From Otis tarda (Eukaryota > Chordata > Aves > Otidiformes > Otididae): a DNA stretch of 64,000 bases. Position 1 is the stretch's first letter. Each line of letters begins with the position of its first letter. Shown piece by piece: positions 26,501 to 40,655 of the stretch. The notes under the pieces were generated by a model. The model ran no database searches. It was not told the origin of the DNA and saw only the letters and a program-made list of their open reading frames with translations. The position numbers and the translations under genes are program-made. The stretch is from contig CM048552.1 of the NCBI GenBank assembly GCA_026413225.1, positions 131,205,053 to 131,269,052 on the forward strand, written 5' to 3'.

Positions 26501-28842
26501 CTACAAGAAAATCAAAACAGAAGAAGTGAAAATACAGTGTTTATATTCAACCAAATACTTATAAAAGAAGGGTAACATTGCAAACACTGAAGTCATCTAC
26601 CAGGTAATACCTTCAGCCAACAGACTGCTAGGCCTAGGAAAAAAGGTAATTTTAGTTCATATGTTCATAATGTTGTAAAGCAGAAGCACAGTGAAACATC
26701 TTAAAATAGACCACAAATTAGTCTGCCAAAACAACTGAGGTTTCTTTCTAGAATAGTTGCTCTTCTCTTGTTCTGTTAATATGGAAGGGATGTCTCCCTT
26801 TGGTTAGTAGGATAGTGAAGCCACACAACTCTTGCATTTCTAATAGATGGTCTAATTAAGGTCTTCCTGACATAAATATGCAAATATGCAAATTATCACA
26901 CTGCCTAATGCAGGTATGAAGGCCTTTAGAACACCAGACAATTTCCTCAGAAATAGGCCTAATATTTTTAAAGACAACAATAAAATTCTGTTAAATCGCA
27001 ACTGGGAAAAAGTCTCCCAAACAAATATTCTGAAACAGAAAACACTATTTTTTACCAAGTTTTGACTGGAAGTATTTCCCTCCAGTTGGTCCAGTCCCAT
27101 GAACCAACCCATTGCCTTGACAACGAGATAGGATGGAAATTATTCCTTTACTTAAGAACCCAGCTTATTAAAAACACATATTGACACATTTTACAGTGTT
27201 TTCTGTTAAAAAACTTTAACTGAGATAACCACCATCACACCAGAGAATTAAAAAAAAAATTCTGTAATTAATCACTTCAAACTTTCAAAGGCATGATTTT
27301 AGTTGTTTTGAATTTTAGTTTTCTGTAAAGATAGATAAATGCTGAAACTAGGAAAAGGTGACATTAGAGTGAGAGTATTAAAACCTCTGATTTCAGCTTA
27401 CCATGAATCAATACAAAAATCAAAGGTTTTGTGCTCCTTGATAAAATAAATCTAAGCAAAAGTGCTGACAGCCCTATGAGCCCGAATCTTGTTCCTAGCT
27501 GATAAGACAAACCCTCACCCCACCTTTTTCAACTCAAAGAGCTGCTTTTCATTTTCTCCTCCTCCCCGCTTCCTGCACACCTGAGCTCAGGGCCAGGAGG
27601 CTGAGGCTCCACTTCCAAGGAACATTCTCAGCTTCCAAGGACATTCTCAAGCAGCAAATATTAATATGTTCATGTGGATAAATGACCAGCAATACAACAA
27701 TAATTAGACGTAGTATCACAAATTAACTGACTTGGTAGACATGTTGATCCCTTGTAGGCTGCATCTGAAGAAAGCTACTCTAATGTATTGCCACCTCAGA
27801 TGGCCAAAATAGGCCTCCACTGGGAAGAAAACAGGGGCCAATTTGTTTTGATTCCTTGGCTCTTGTCCTTTTCTTATGCTCCTGGTATCAATTCACTCAG
27901 CACCAGCTCTCAGCAAGCTGAGACTGCAATGCCGTCCAACTTACATCATGTGAAATAATTCTACCTGTGCAGGGCTAAGATAGATCTTTATGGCCCAAGA
28001 ATAACAGAGTCACTGGGCAGAAGTGTGTAAATAGCTCCCTCTTGGATGCTTTGAAAATCTTACTGCATTCAAAGTCATTGAAAAAACACACACACAAACC
28101 AAAAACTTTATCACTTCTCAGTTAAGAAACCAGACCACTTCAATCTGCTGCTTGACTTTTCTGCACTAATATTTTCACCGTGCCAAAATAGGAAATGAAA
28201 ACCTTTGCTTGCTTTTCTTGTAAGGGATTCTGAAAGCATATGAGAATATTAAAAGCTTTATCTTTAAATGTTTCATCTGTAGATTGAACTTGCAAAAGTG
28301 AGCTTGCACCTCTCAACTTCTGAGTCATGGGAAGAAATGGTAATGAAGGGGTATCAGTTTTAAATAGGAAGACAGCATGTAATTTAGACATCTAGCCATT
28401 TTTCTATACATTATGTCATATTGCATAATAGAATGGTTTTATTAAATTCAGTAATTATTCTAAATTAGCTTATTAAATTAAATTATAATTAAGGACACAA
28501 GCTACAACTGAGTGAAGTTTCTGGGTACTGTTCAACTGTCTGCCGTGATTTTAGCTAATGCTTTAGATTATTTTACATAGACTTCAGGCTTCAAGTTGGC
28601 TTATCCTGTGCAAAACCAGCACCAGCTACTTAGTTTTTACTCAGATGATATATAAACAGTATGCATTAGTCAATGCCATTCAGTTTCAAACCCACATGAT
28701 ATGCAATACCAAAAAAACCCCAAGTGACGATGAAATCTAAAAACACTTCTTCAGTTGCTTTTTTTAGGAAACCATCAAATGCAATCTGCAGCCTCTTCTC
28801 AGGTGTTAGATAACACTTAATGCCATCCTCTCAATGCTGTTT

Positions 28843-29055
28843 AGAATCAGGGAATGATGAAGCAGGTCATGTCCTACCTCCTGCTTAGAGGAGCCTAAAG
28901 CCACTGCTTTCAAGCCACTGCTGGATCACATTTTTCAGAGTCATCTCCAGCCTAGATCCAACTATCTCCAAGGAAGGAGATTCCACAACCTCTTTAAGCA
29001 ACCTGTCCTAATGTTGGCCACCATAATGTTTGCCCTTTTATAGCTTAATTCTGTG
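28843..29055 (-). mobile_element. Degraded CR1 fragment, minus orientation
   Basis: Landmarks in CR1 antisense order can be followed despite many changes: GAATCAGGGAATGATG, CAGGTCATGTCCTACCTCC, TCATCTCCAGCCTAGATCC, GGAGATTCCACAACCTC and AGCAACCTGTCC. It is clearly older than the copy at 23190-23460. Confidence 0.75.
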
Positions 29056-32000
29056 ATGTGGCAAATATGGAAATAACACAAAGACTTCTTTTTAATATCA
29101 CGAACCCTAAAAATATGGATTCACAACTAAGCCAGAAATTCAGTTGTACTAAAGCAAGTTTGCTACAAGATAGTGTCTAATCACCCACCCACGAAGCTGG
29201 ATTTCAACATATGTTCAGTGCATTTTTATTCTGATACATCTTGAGCTGTAAGCAACTGCTTTCACATACATCTTGTCCCAGTTTCCAGGAAATTATCTCT
29301 CCTACTAATCTTAGAGCAAGCATGAAATTAAGTGAAAACAGCATTATATCACAAAGTTGTTAATAACTCAAAATAATAAATAAAATGGAAACAAAACTGC
29401 CACTGAAAAGATCAAATACATGAATATCTTAACCCAAATGGAAATTGCCACTCCTGAAGAAAATTTGCAACTGTTTAATTGTATTCTGAACGATATGCTT
29501 TCCGGTTGCCCAAAACACAATTAGCAACTCTTTCCATTATCCAGATTCAAGGCATCACTTGATGTTTAACATATATAAAAAAAATCCCTTGAATACTTTG
29601 AGCCTTAGTTATTTGAATGCAGTCATTTTCTCCTGTAATATGTGGTATTTGAGCTTGTCGTATTTAGTAATATACCTAGACTAAACCCTCTGACAAATGC
29701 ACATCTAAGTAGAATATAAAAGAAACATTTTAGGTATATATATGTTTGCTGTTGCTATCAGCAACCTTCAAAGCACATGTATTTGTAGAGGGACAGAATA
29801 TCATTTATTATAGGGATTTTTACTATGTTTCTTTTTTTCTTTTTTTTTTTTAAACAAGTGCTAGCCTGCCTCCAGTCCTAACTTTCTGCACATCCCATCA
29901 GCCAATGGAGATCTCATTGTGCACAGAAGAGTCATTACAGTTCCTCTCTTCCTGCAACTGTTCATTACTTGCTATGTAGGTTATATTTACTTTCACACTC
30001 TTCAAAATGATTGACAGCTCTGAAAGCCCATCAGAAGACTGCACAGCTGTAAATAGCAATCTGCCCTAGGCTATGCCTTTCCATGCTTTTAGGATTATAG
30101 CACAGTAATACAGTTACACAGTAAAAATTTCCAGGTGGAGGTTCACACTAACAAAAGAGGTCACCAACAACCTACAACTGCATTTGCTCTTTTAGCAAGA
30201 AAATAATCACATATAGATGGTATGATCAACAATATCTTCATGCACACAATCATCAGCATCTTTGTATGTACAACACAAAATTTTCAAGAAATGAAACTAT
30301 CAGGTTTTTCTGTCATCCTCAGAGTTATCCAGGTTTCTGTCTGCTTTCAGCTCTTGGGATAAAGTAGTCATTCTTGGTTAGTACCACATCTTCTGTGTAT
30401 TTTCTCAGATGAGAAGTGAGATTGAAAGTTAGTCATTAACATTCAGAAGTCTGAAAATGTTAGTATCTATTATGAACTACTTAGCAGTAATTCGATAGCT
30501 ATTTGGAAAAAATGTAGTTAAATGAAACTGTTAAATAATTTAAGTTTCAATTAATTTATTTGTTTCATGCCAAATAGGAAACTTAATAAACTGATATTCC
30601 AATACCAATATTAAACTGGAGTGAAACTGCTATCAAGAAAAATGAATATTTGATAAAACTCACGTTATGATGAAAATTAGAAAATTCTACTCCAGTTGAC
30701 ACCTCAAATAAAAGTAGAAGAAAAGTAGACTGGTTATCAAAACTATTGATTTGGGAGGACCGGTAACTTTGCCAAACTTCAAGACCCTGACGAGGATGTC
30801 TAAAGATTTGGGGTCAAACTATTACTATATAAGAGCTTCTCTAAGATCTATTATAAATTCCATGTGTGACCAACAGAACATGACATCCATGTCCAAAGAC
30901 CAGATATATTCAAATAGCTACATGAACCCCTCATGGTTACAGAACTTGTAGGTCTACCAGAAAAAAAAGATCATAACTGGAGCTCTTATGAAGATCTGGA
31001 TTAGCCATAGCAATTAGTACTAAATTTGACAGCTCCTAAAATCCTCTTTCAAGTGCTTATTTTTTTCTTCTGTTTTCATCAGAGATTTTTGACTCGCTCA
31101 TTTTTGGAAAGCTGGAAGAGAGAACCAGGTTATGGAAATAATAATCTCAAATTCTTTTACCTGAATTTGAGCTCAGTCTGATTGAGAAGGAAAATAGCAT
31201 GTATCTTTATAGTTTTTTTGAGAGCTCAAGTCAAATCCCATTTTTCTCAAGCTGCAAGTTTAGACACTAAGGAACTATTTACAGTCAGACAGTTCCCCTC
31301 TGTCACTGTAAGGTAACATTCTCTACTTTCAGCAGAGTAGCCTGTAACATTTCCGATTACTGGAACTTTCTGTTGCAGATGGAAAAGCCAATATCAGGAA
31401 AAAAACGAAAGCTGGTGCTGCCAATTATTTAATTGATCTCTTGCACTCAGTATTTTGAGAATATATACTACATATATATGTTTCTCTGCATTTGGTGTGT
31501 TGAGATCCAAACTTTCAGAGCTAAAAGAAGAGTGAAAAGGAGGAAAAAAATCAAAGCTATTTATATTACAACATCACACTGTCACTATTAACAACTCATG
31601 CTTAAGGGTACTCCCAGCAAAACATTTTGCCAAAATCTTGTTTGTTTACCATCTTGTTTAGTCTCCATTAAGAGCTAATAATAATATTAATTATTTTCAC
31701 AGGTATTTGTGTAAAATATAGTTTTCAAGTACTATGTTACAAAGGTATGATGTGATAAGACCTCTGGCAGCTCAGAAACTTTGAAAAATTGGCCCCTGCC
31801 AGTCAACACCAGAATTCATTCACAACAGATAACTGTGGTTTTTTTTTTACAGCAGGAGCAGGTATTGATCTGCTATTATGTTTAGCCCTCAAAATACGCA
31901 AAAAGATTTCTGTTTATAGGTCTTGAAGCTAGCTGAGTCCAGACAGGGCATCTGCAAGGCAGTTTTTGAAACAAGAGCTGAAGCTGGGCCACACAGGACT

Positions 32001-34654
32001 TTATTACCATAGGAGAGAAGAGATAAGGCATGACTTGATGTTCTGAAGGAATCAGTTACCAGGGCTAAGGGTCAAATGAAGCATCTATGGGTGAAATTAC
32101 ACTCAAAAGGGAACCTTCTGAAAAGTGGGATAAGGAAAGACTATGCTTCAAGTTATGATCCTATCTAGGAAGGCAAAGACTTCACTGACTTGTTTGAATA
32201 GGTTTGTGTGTTGACTGGGGTTCAGAGACTGCTAACAGAATGAGTATCTGCAAAAAATCTCATGCTTGGCATATCTGATTTATCAGGTCACGTAGGGTGT
32301 TTCAGGAAAGCCTCTTGTTCCTGTAATCACAAACTCTAAGAATATTCCAAATCTATTATCTTTTCTTTTTATATTTTGCTGAATAATTGTTCATTTCTTT
32401 ATTTACTTCTGCTTTTTGAACTTCTCATACATTCAATATTCTTTGATTTATCTGTGGCTACAACTATTTAGTTGCCCCAAAATGGTACCAAATGGCACTA
32501 TGTTGTGAATAAAATATTTTTAATATGCTGTAACAGCTCTTCTTTACACAACCCTTCTAAAAGTGGGGCTTCACTCTGGATAGATAAAATGCAAATACAG
32601 TAAATGAGATCACCCATGTAAGAGAAAATCTCTTACAAAAGCACAGCAGTGAATTTATGAAAGCAGATCCAGAAATATTTCCAACACTAAAGTCACAGGC
32701 TGATGACAAAACAGTCACCATATGTGAGTAATACATAAATCCATGGTGAGTTGCAATGAAAAGTGATTTACAGACAAAGGACGTCACAGTTGATTTTAAC
32801 AATGCCCTGAAACCTTCAGTTTTGCCTCCCAAAAGAAAAATTTATTGAATCAAATCTTGATCCTCTGGTATTTTGATAGCAGGTAATTCACCTCTCCCTG
32901 CACAGCTCTCTCTGCGCTTGAGCACACTTTGTAATAAAAATACCATAGCTGGATTTAAAAGGACAGCATTCACTAAGGTTCTAGCTAAGATGTTTAATAC
33001 AAAAACACAGTATGAACATTATATATGAAAAGACTTCTAAAAGTGAGCTTTCATAGTACAAACAAAATAATGTCAACAAATAAGACAGAATCATTATACT
33101 AGATATTCTGTGGCTATTTCTCTTTTAAATGGCAGGTACCTCAGACAGAGACAAGCATGAATCACTGGTTCTGTCTAATGGGTTGTGAGAAGCACAGACA
33201 TATTAACAGTCACTGGAAGAACAGATCCCAGAATTCATGGCTGGCATGTCATCTTATACACTATATTCCTCCTCCTTTCTTAGTTTTGCTTTTTCAGGAC
33301 TGCAAAAAGGTGTTTCAATATTAAGGCCAAACGAATGTGTATTTGCAAAAGTTGGCAAAGCAATAGTTTTCTTGGCAGCAGCCAAAAAGTCCATTTCAGA
33401 CAAGATAATTTTCTTCATTTACCTGTCAACCGATGGCCCTGTTCCTACTCATTCACTTCTTCCCCCATAGTCGCTTTATGAAAGGCTTCTAGGAACTACC
33501 AGATCTACAGTCACAACTCTAACTGGGTTCCTGTATTTCTGGAGCTCTGACCATGAATTCACAATGCGTGCATTTTGTTAGTAACCACAAGGATAAAGAA
33601 ACAGTATGTGTCTTAAGACGAATACGCTAAGAGTTTTTTACTGTAAAAAAATGTAGCCTGAGACCTTGAAGTTGCTAAATTTCTAGCTGCCTCTGTTGCA
33701 GGCAATGGCTACGTTACCTGTGCAGGATGCTCTCCTTATTACGTAGTCTACAAAGGCTGACAATATCAAAGATGTCTAATCTTTTCATATAACTGTTCCT
33801 ATAGCCGCTTATCCAAGAAGTGGCTGTCCTAGGGCTGCCCTGTCCTAGCTAAGGACAGAACTGTGGTTGCCTGAAATCTAATAGCAAGCACAGCTTGTCT
33901 GTTCAGAGATTTTTATTCAATCTCCCATCCCTAAACTATTTAACGTCATTTCGGGGTGGCTCTGTGGCAAATGTTGCATTAGCTGGATGGAAATTTGCAG
34001 TTGCACAAGTCAGTGCAAATCGTTTGTGCAAGTTTGTTAGCATAATGCATGCAAAACTTAGAAAAATTAAAACATTTGTTAAATCTTCAGGCCATGTTGA
34101 GAAAATGATACATTGGTCCTGCTTTCCACCACCAGTGAAAGATTTACCTTCTTAGCTATTAAGCCACAAGACTCTTTAATTGAAATAGAAGCAATAAAAC
34201 TTCTGGACAATATCAAATTTAAATGAGAGTTCTCATATTCCTGCACTGTCTTTTCAACTGACAGAACAAGGACTGCAGCACTGTCATAGCTGCCTAAAGA
34301 AAATGAGGATAAAAAGTTAAACTAGACAAATGCTGTTCATTAGAATAATTTATTCTGAGATCATTCTTCTGCTCTCCATCTACTCTGAAACATGTAATTT
34401 TAGTACCTCCCACACTGCTTTTATTGACAGTAAGTAATCTAAGAGAGAACGGGAAGGTTCGAAAACTATATGTATTCTTTAATGGCAAAACTCCAAGATG
34501 CATCAGTTGTTCCATCACTGTGTATGTTTCAACTGCATCTCTAAGAAAGAAAAAGAAACTTTATTATTACCCATTACAGAATAGTATTTAACCCTTTATT
34601 TTTATTTCTATCCCAGAGCAATTCCGTTTCATCTCTTACTGGAGAATGGACCAG

Positions 34655-34945
34655 TCAGAGAACCACAGAATGGCTGAGACAGGAAGGCATCTCTGGAGAT
34701 CATCTTATCCAACCCTACTGCTCAAAGCAGGGTCAACCAGAGCAGGTTGTTCAGGGTCGTGTCCAGTTGGGTTTTTAATATCTCCAAAGATGGAGACTCC
34801 TCAAACTCCATGGACAACCTGCTCCAGTTAAAGCGTCTTCACAGGAAAAGTATTTTTTTCTTATGTTTACATGGAATTTCCTGTATTTCAATTTATGTCC
34901 ATTGCCTCTTGTCCTTTCACAAAGTATCACTGACACAAGCCACCC
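34655..34945 (-). mobile_element. CR1 fragment, minus orientation
   Basis: Contains ACCACAGAATGGCTGAGACA, GGAGATCATCTTATCCAACC, GCAGGTTGTTCAGGGTCGTG, GGAGACTCCTCAAACTCC, GACAACCTGCTCCAGT and CATTGCCTCTTGTCC, all in CR1 antisense order. The right edge is uncertain and may reach about 35010. Moderately diverged. Confidence 0.88.
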
Positions 34946-37554
34946 TGTACGCACTCCAGAAGCCTCGTGGATTGCTTGTGCCCTGCTGGGTTGCCCCTCC
35001 AGCAGATATCAGTCAGTCAAACAAATCTCTTTCAAACGATGCAATTTGCTCCAGGAAAAAATCTGGTTTTGCTTAGAAAATTTCTGTCTTATTCATGGGA
35101 AAAGTAGGTTTTTCTCTTTAAGTTTATCCAAACATTAAAACAACAAGACTATCCAAGCAGATTTAAGAAACTTATTCTGCAAGTGATCTAGTTAGTTAGA
35201 GAGGTGGTCTGTGGCATGGCATGGAACGGATCTTGAACCCTCTGGGGCGGAAACTTAAACTACTGTAAAATGCCACAGAAGTCGACCTCAGGGCAATAAC
35301 AAAATCTTCTAGATGAAAAATCACTATTTTAAAATAAAGGTCCCATGCCCCCCTACAACACCTAGGTGCTTGGCTTGTGACGCGAGGAGTACATACACAG
35401 CTCTTTCTGTAGGAGCGGTGCGCAACAGTTCTGATTGTGTCCCTTGGCACGATCTCTTTCATATTGCTCAGTCTGACTGTGTGACAGAGCAAAGTGCAGG
35501 GGATATAGGTGCTCTCGAATGGATGAGGCAGAACTGAGAAAAGAGATTTTTGCTTTAAGGAAGATACACCCTTGCAAGCTATTCTCTGTTAGCACTTGGA
35601 CATAATATTCCTTCAGTGAAAGAAACAGAAAACTCATGCTGACTTTGAAAAATATTACTTTTTTTTTTGTGAAAAAAATCAATAAAACAGAAAATTGTAC
35701 TTTTCCGGAGCTAGGGAGTTGACAAAGGCTTTGGCGAAATAGGAAATTAGTGCACAGTTGTATGTGAAAGAAGGAGTCTTAGCAAAGGAGAGGCACAAGA
35801 CAAATTACAGCCACCCAAATGCTTTCCTTGCTCATCTCTGGAAGATAAAACATAAAACCCCAAATTTGTTTCCTTTTAAGCAGTACTGTCTATCAGGAGA
35901 AAAGCTCATCAACTGGTTACATTACTGTTAGGGACATGTCCTTACAATAATTTCCAAGCCTTGGAGATTTCTTGGCATTTGTACCCATCAGGACTAAAAT
36001 GACATTTCCAGAACGTAGTGCTCTGTGCCTCTTTATCGTAGCACCAGGAAAAGCTTGCAGCCATAGCTGCAGTAATACTTATACATCAGGGCTGAATTCG
36101 CGTGGCTCTTGACTATAGGAAATAACAGGATCTCTAAGAGAGGGAAAGTTTCCATGTGGAAATAAGGGAAAGAGTGTTTGTACCTCCACCATTATACATT
36201 CTGTTAGAATTCATAACACTTCCATCACACCTATGAATTAAGCTAGAAAAAGGACAGTTCATTCCAGGATAAAAGCCACATTACTTGCTGGTATTCAGTG
36301 AAAGTTCCTCTAAGCATAAGATGAAACAGCACTTCTCAGAAGGTGAGGAAAGATAACATTAGGTCTTTTTAATTTTGAGCTGGCTACGGTGACCATATGG
36401 GTACAAACCAGCTTACAAAATTAGTTTTACACTTCCTTCTAAAGTCAGAATTCTGTAGTGTTAGAAATATTATCTGCTTGGGTTAATCTGAAAGCAAATG
36501 GATATATTTGAGAAACGGACAAAAAGCAGTTATCACTATAAGAAAAATGTGAAGTTTTTTTCCTCCACAGTACAGTAGCAGAGATGGATTGGCTGACTCA
36601 GAGATCAGGCGCTAAGCAACAAGCACTTTTTTTTTTTTCCCAGTAAAATAGAAACACCTAATAAAACAGCTTCTGTTCAGCAGCCGCACTGCTGCAAAGA
36701 GCCATTTTCCTTCCAGGTGCAACCATACAATCTCCCACATGACGTGTCAGCAACAGGCTCAAGGGGCCACTGCCATGTAAGCGAGGCAGAGGAATAGGGC
36801 AGAGACTCCTGCAGAGTCCAAACCATTACTTTAAAAATATCACTTGTTCAGAAACAGTTGTGTTGTTTGTCAAAGCCTTTTAATAAAACAGTACTCTGAA
36901 ATGGGCATCTGCACCCTCTTAATTCAAACATTTTCGCCACTCAGTACAAGTTTTTGAGAATGCCAAAATTCATGACGCGTGCCAGCCAGTGGCCATGGTT
37001 CACTGCTTTCGGAGTCCTGATACCTTCCTTTTCCTTGTGCAGAAAGGAGTACGGAGAGAAGCCAGTTGAGAAGTCAGGAGCTAGATCTAAGATCTCATAG
37101 ATGTGACACTCCCCACCATATTGCAATGACAACTCACGCTGAGTCCCCTCTGTGCAATGCCTGATACACACTTCTCTGCCACAATATGCTGTGCTTAATG
37201 TCTTCTTTATCAAAGGGGATTAACTGAGGCACTAAATAACTTATTCTATTTAAAAAAAAAAAAATCTCTCGGCTATGCCATTGTGGTTGTACGAGGTACA
37301 GGTAACGTAGCTTACTGGTGCACAAACAATGTTAGTATCTACAAAAGCAAAAGTCCTCTCAGGTAATAAAAGCAGCATACAATCAGGAATGCTTAATTGA
37401 AACAGATAACAGAAAAAATAGAGAATGGGAATGTGAAAGGAAATTAGGAAATGTTCTGAGCTGGGAGATTTATTAGTCTATAGATCTACATCTCTTGACA
37501 ATGTAAAATTACACTTTGTGAGCATTATATCATATGCAGTAGGGAATAAATCTA

Positions 37555-37590
37555 GGGACGGGACGGGACGGGACTAGATGACCTTTACAG
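37555..37590 (+). repeat. (GGGAC)4 five-base repeat joined to a CR1-like tail
   Basis: GGGAC is repeated exactly four times at 37555-37574 and runs into TAGATGACCTTTACAG. That motif resembles the segment GACTAGATGATCTTTAAGG near the CR1 3' end. The five-base unit may have expanded from the CR1 sequence itself (inference). Confidence 0.75.
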
Positions 37591-40569
37591 TAACTCTCTC
37601 ATTTTTAAAGAATTCCCCAGCTTTGTCATGGAAAGAAATTATAGCAGGCCATTTTTTCCCTCATGGTCAGATGTGAAAGAAGGTAATAGAGAAAGTTTAA
37701 AACAAAATTTTTCCACAAAAAACTCCCAACTGTGCTTCATGATGGCCTACAAAACAATTTTGTCTCATCTCTAGAGCATTTTGCTTTACTGCAATACTTA
37801 ACTCTGGATTTTAATAAAAATGACAGAGTATATAGAAATAGATGCAAAATCTTCCACATTCAATAACTTCAAATTTCATTTTGGCTACTGCTTCCCCAAT
37901 AAGAGAAAATTCATGGTATTAACTGCTTCTTTCAAAGAGAAGTGATATAGATGTGAAAATATTCTCTCATTTGGGATAGGAATAATATTCCCTATGAACA
38001 ATGCAGGTATTATTCCATATAGTTAAAAGAACGTAGCACTCCTTTCTGAGAAAACAAAATATTACTATTGTGCAGAATGTACGCTTAACCAGAACACAAG
38101 AATAAATCTGCATGTGCACATCCACTCTCTGCAGTCTTGAGTTCAAAGGACCGAGAGTCTAGAACTGGCAGAACAAATGTGAGATTACTGAGGCACTTTC
38201 ACAAGATGATTTTAACTAAACAGCAGTGATATAACAGAAACAGGCAACAGGCAAGTTGCTATCCTCTCAGTTACTGCTGAAACCTCTGTTTTATCGTTCA
38301 CCTTCAACATTTTGCCATGAGGACAGCCAAGCAGTGCAGCAGGTTGGCCATGAGTTTGTGCAGCTTCCATCTCAGGAGGTTTCCAACACCGGAGTGTGCA
38401 AAGCCCTGAGAAGCCTTGTCTGACCTTAGAGCTGGCCTTGCTCTGAGCCAAAGACCAGAGTAGAGACCTCCCAAGGTCCCTCCCATTCTGAATTATCCTA
38501 TTATCCCATGCACTTTATGCTGTTTCTGAGACATTCGGATTTTTTCTGTAGCAAATTCATTACAAGTGATGCCTTTCTCTTGCTGACAGTCTAATCACAA
38601 TTTTGTTCTCTTTCCTCCCATCTGTCTAACATTTTTCTTGGAATTACGACAACTGGCCATCTATTCACCCAGTTTACCTCCTTTTACTGGTTGCATCATT
38701 AGCAACAGCAATTCATACCATGTTTGAATGTAGAATTTAATACATATCTGAATAGGATTAAATGAAGGTGATTAACTGCAATAGCAGAGGACTAGACCCA
38801 GGAGGCCTCTCTATTCCTCTATGTTGATTGCACTAGTCTAAAAATAATACAATGCCATCTTCCATTAGCAAGGAATTTACATGCTGTTTCTCTCTTGCCT
38901 TTTCTCTTAGAAATGCAGAAGATTTATTTCAGACTAGATTTTTACCAAAACCAGATGGACTATCTAGATTTACCTTTTAGCACAACAATCTTACGGCTAT
39001 CCCAGTTACTCCCAATTGCCACAAGTACCTTATGGAGCGAGGTGTACTTCGCTTACCAGTTAACTATTTCACAGTTTTGTTTGTTTTATATGCTACTCTG
39101 CTCACTTATGGTCTAGATGAAGTTCCTACACTGATTTTAACAATGTAATTATTTTTATTACTTGTTTTGTGCTTGTTAAATTTATAAAGTGCTGCATGGG
39201 AAGGAAGGAATACATATAGTGTCATTTAGATGGTTTCTTTTTGGAGTGAAGAAGTTGGCCAAGGGCTGGAACCACTATTCCAGTTTGAGAACGTGAGAGA
39301 TGCTGCTCTTCTGTCTGAATCATATACATAAAACCATGAGTCTCCAACTGAAAGAAACCCAACATGTCCCGATGTGTAGGCATTTAAAGCTGCCTGTGGC
39401 CAATGGAATGATTGTGGCTGTGGGACATGACAGTGTTTCAGACTCGCAAAGGCACTAGATAAGAATTTTCCATTATGTTTCTTCGTCTTACCCATCTTCC
39501 CTCTACTGAATTTTTAAATTGTTATTCTTTCCAGTTGTCTCTCAGAGCAAAATGCCTTCTATAACTGAACTATACTAAAAAGCTGACAAGAGAAATGAAT
39601 ACAAGGTCGGTACTCATGATATCTTCATAGCAAAATTGGGTATTCTCCTCTGCATTGCATTAGATGAAACATTTTACTAGCACTTTTGCCTCTGAACAGA
39701 CTTTGAATCTTTTAAAAGAACTCCAAATTAGATTATTCTATAACTTCATAAGCCTGTTAAGCTGTTTCTACTGCAGAATGGTGAGATCCTTCCAATTCCA
39801 CACACATGGACCTAGATATCTTCACAGCCTTATTTCCTTGCTACATGCTAATTGATAGAAAAATGAACAAGGAGTTGAAGTTATAGAACAGGCCAAAGTG
39901 CTCTCCTATATCCCCATAAGGCTAAAAAAGCCTAAGGTGACATATGACCACTGTAATCTAACAGAATAAACGAATGTAAATGTCATAAATGCTGCAGTCA
40001 CCTCCAGAGAGGGACACTCCAGTGATTGTTTTTACCACAGCCAAGCTATGCTGGACCTTCATAAACACACAAGTACTTGTGAAGAAACTAGGGCATCACA
40101 GCAGTTCAGACTATTGGACTTGTCCTCCTGAGGCGCCCGGGACCTTACTTCGAGTCCAGTTTGAGACAGCTATTTTTGAAAAGGCTAGACATCGTGAAGA
40201 ATGACAAATTTTTCACTTGTGAAATTTCAACAGCATATGCTCTACTTTCAGTTGAGGTTTGTGTTTTCCTGTCTTTATAGTGGAAGCTAGAGCATGCACA
40301 ATTATATTTAGACTATAAAGGGCTAATTTGCAACAAAGCAGCAGAGAAAGGAGCTTTTTAATCCTTTCTTACTGTGCTAATAGATAGACGGAAATTTTTC
40401 ACAATTACGAAATGTTTCAAAAACTATTCATAATGTTCATTTAATTTCTGGACAGTTATTTGAAATTCAGTGCAGTTTCTCAGCTGAGAATATAAAAATA
40501 CCAATGCTTTTTAACTTTAACACAAGTATAATTTTCTAAATCAAGTACTTTAAATAAAGCATTATCTAG

Positions 40570-40655
40570 TTGAAGATGTCCCTGCTCCTTGCAGGGAGGT
40601 TGAACTAGATGACCTGTGAAGCTCCCTTCTAACCCAAACCATTCTATGAATTCTT
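40570..40655 (+). mobile_element. Short CR1 3'-end fragment, plus orientation
   Basis: Contains GTCCCTGCTCCTTGCAGGGA, GGTTGAACTAGATGACCTGT, CCCTTCTAACCCAAACCATT and the tail ATTCTATGAATTCT. This is the last roughly 85 bp of CR1 on the plus strand. Severe 5' truncation is typical of the family. Confidence 0.9.

Noticed and set aside
34747..35138. Overlapping 91- and 109-codon plus-strand frames
   Set aside because: They begin inside an antisense CR1 fragment and have no protein similarity.
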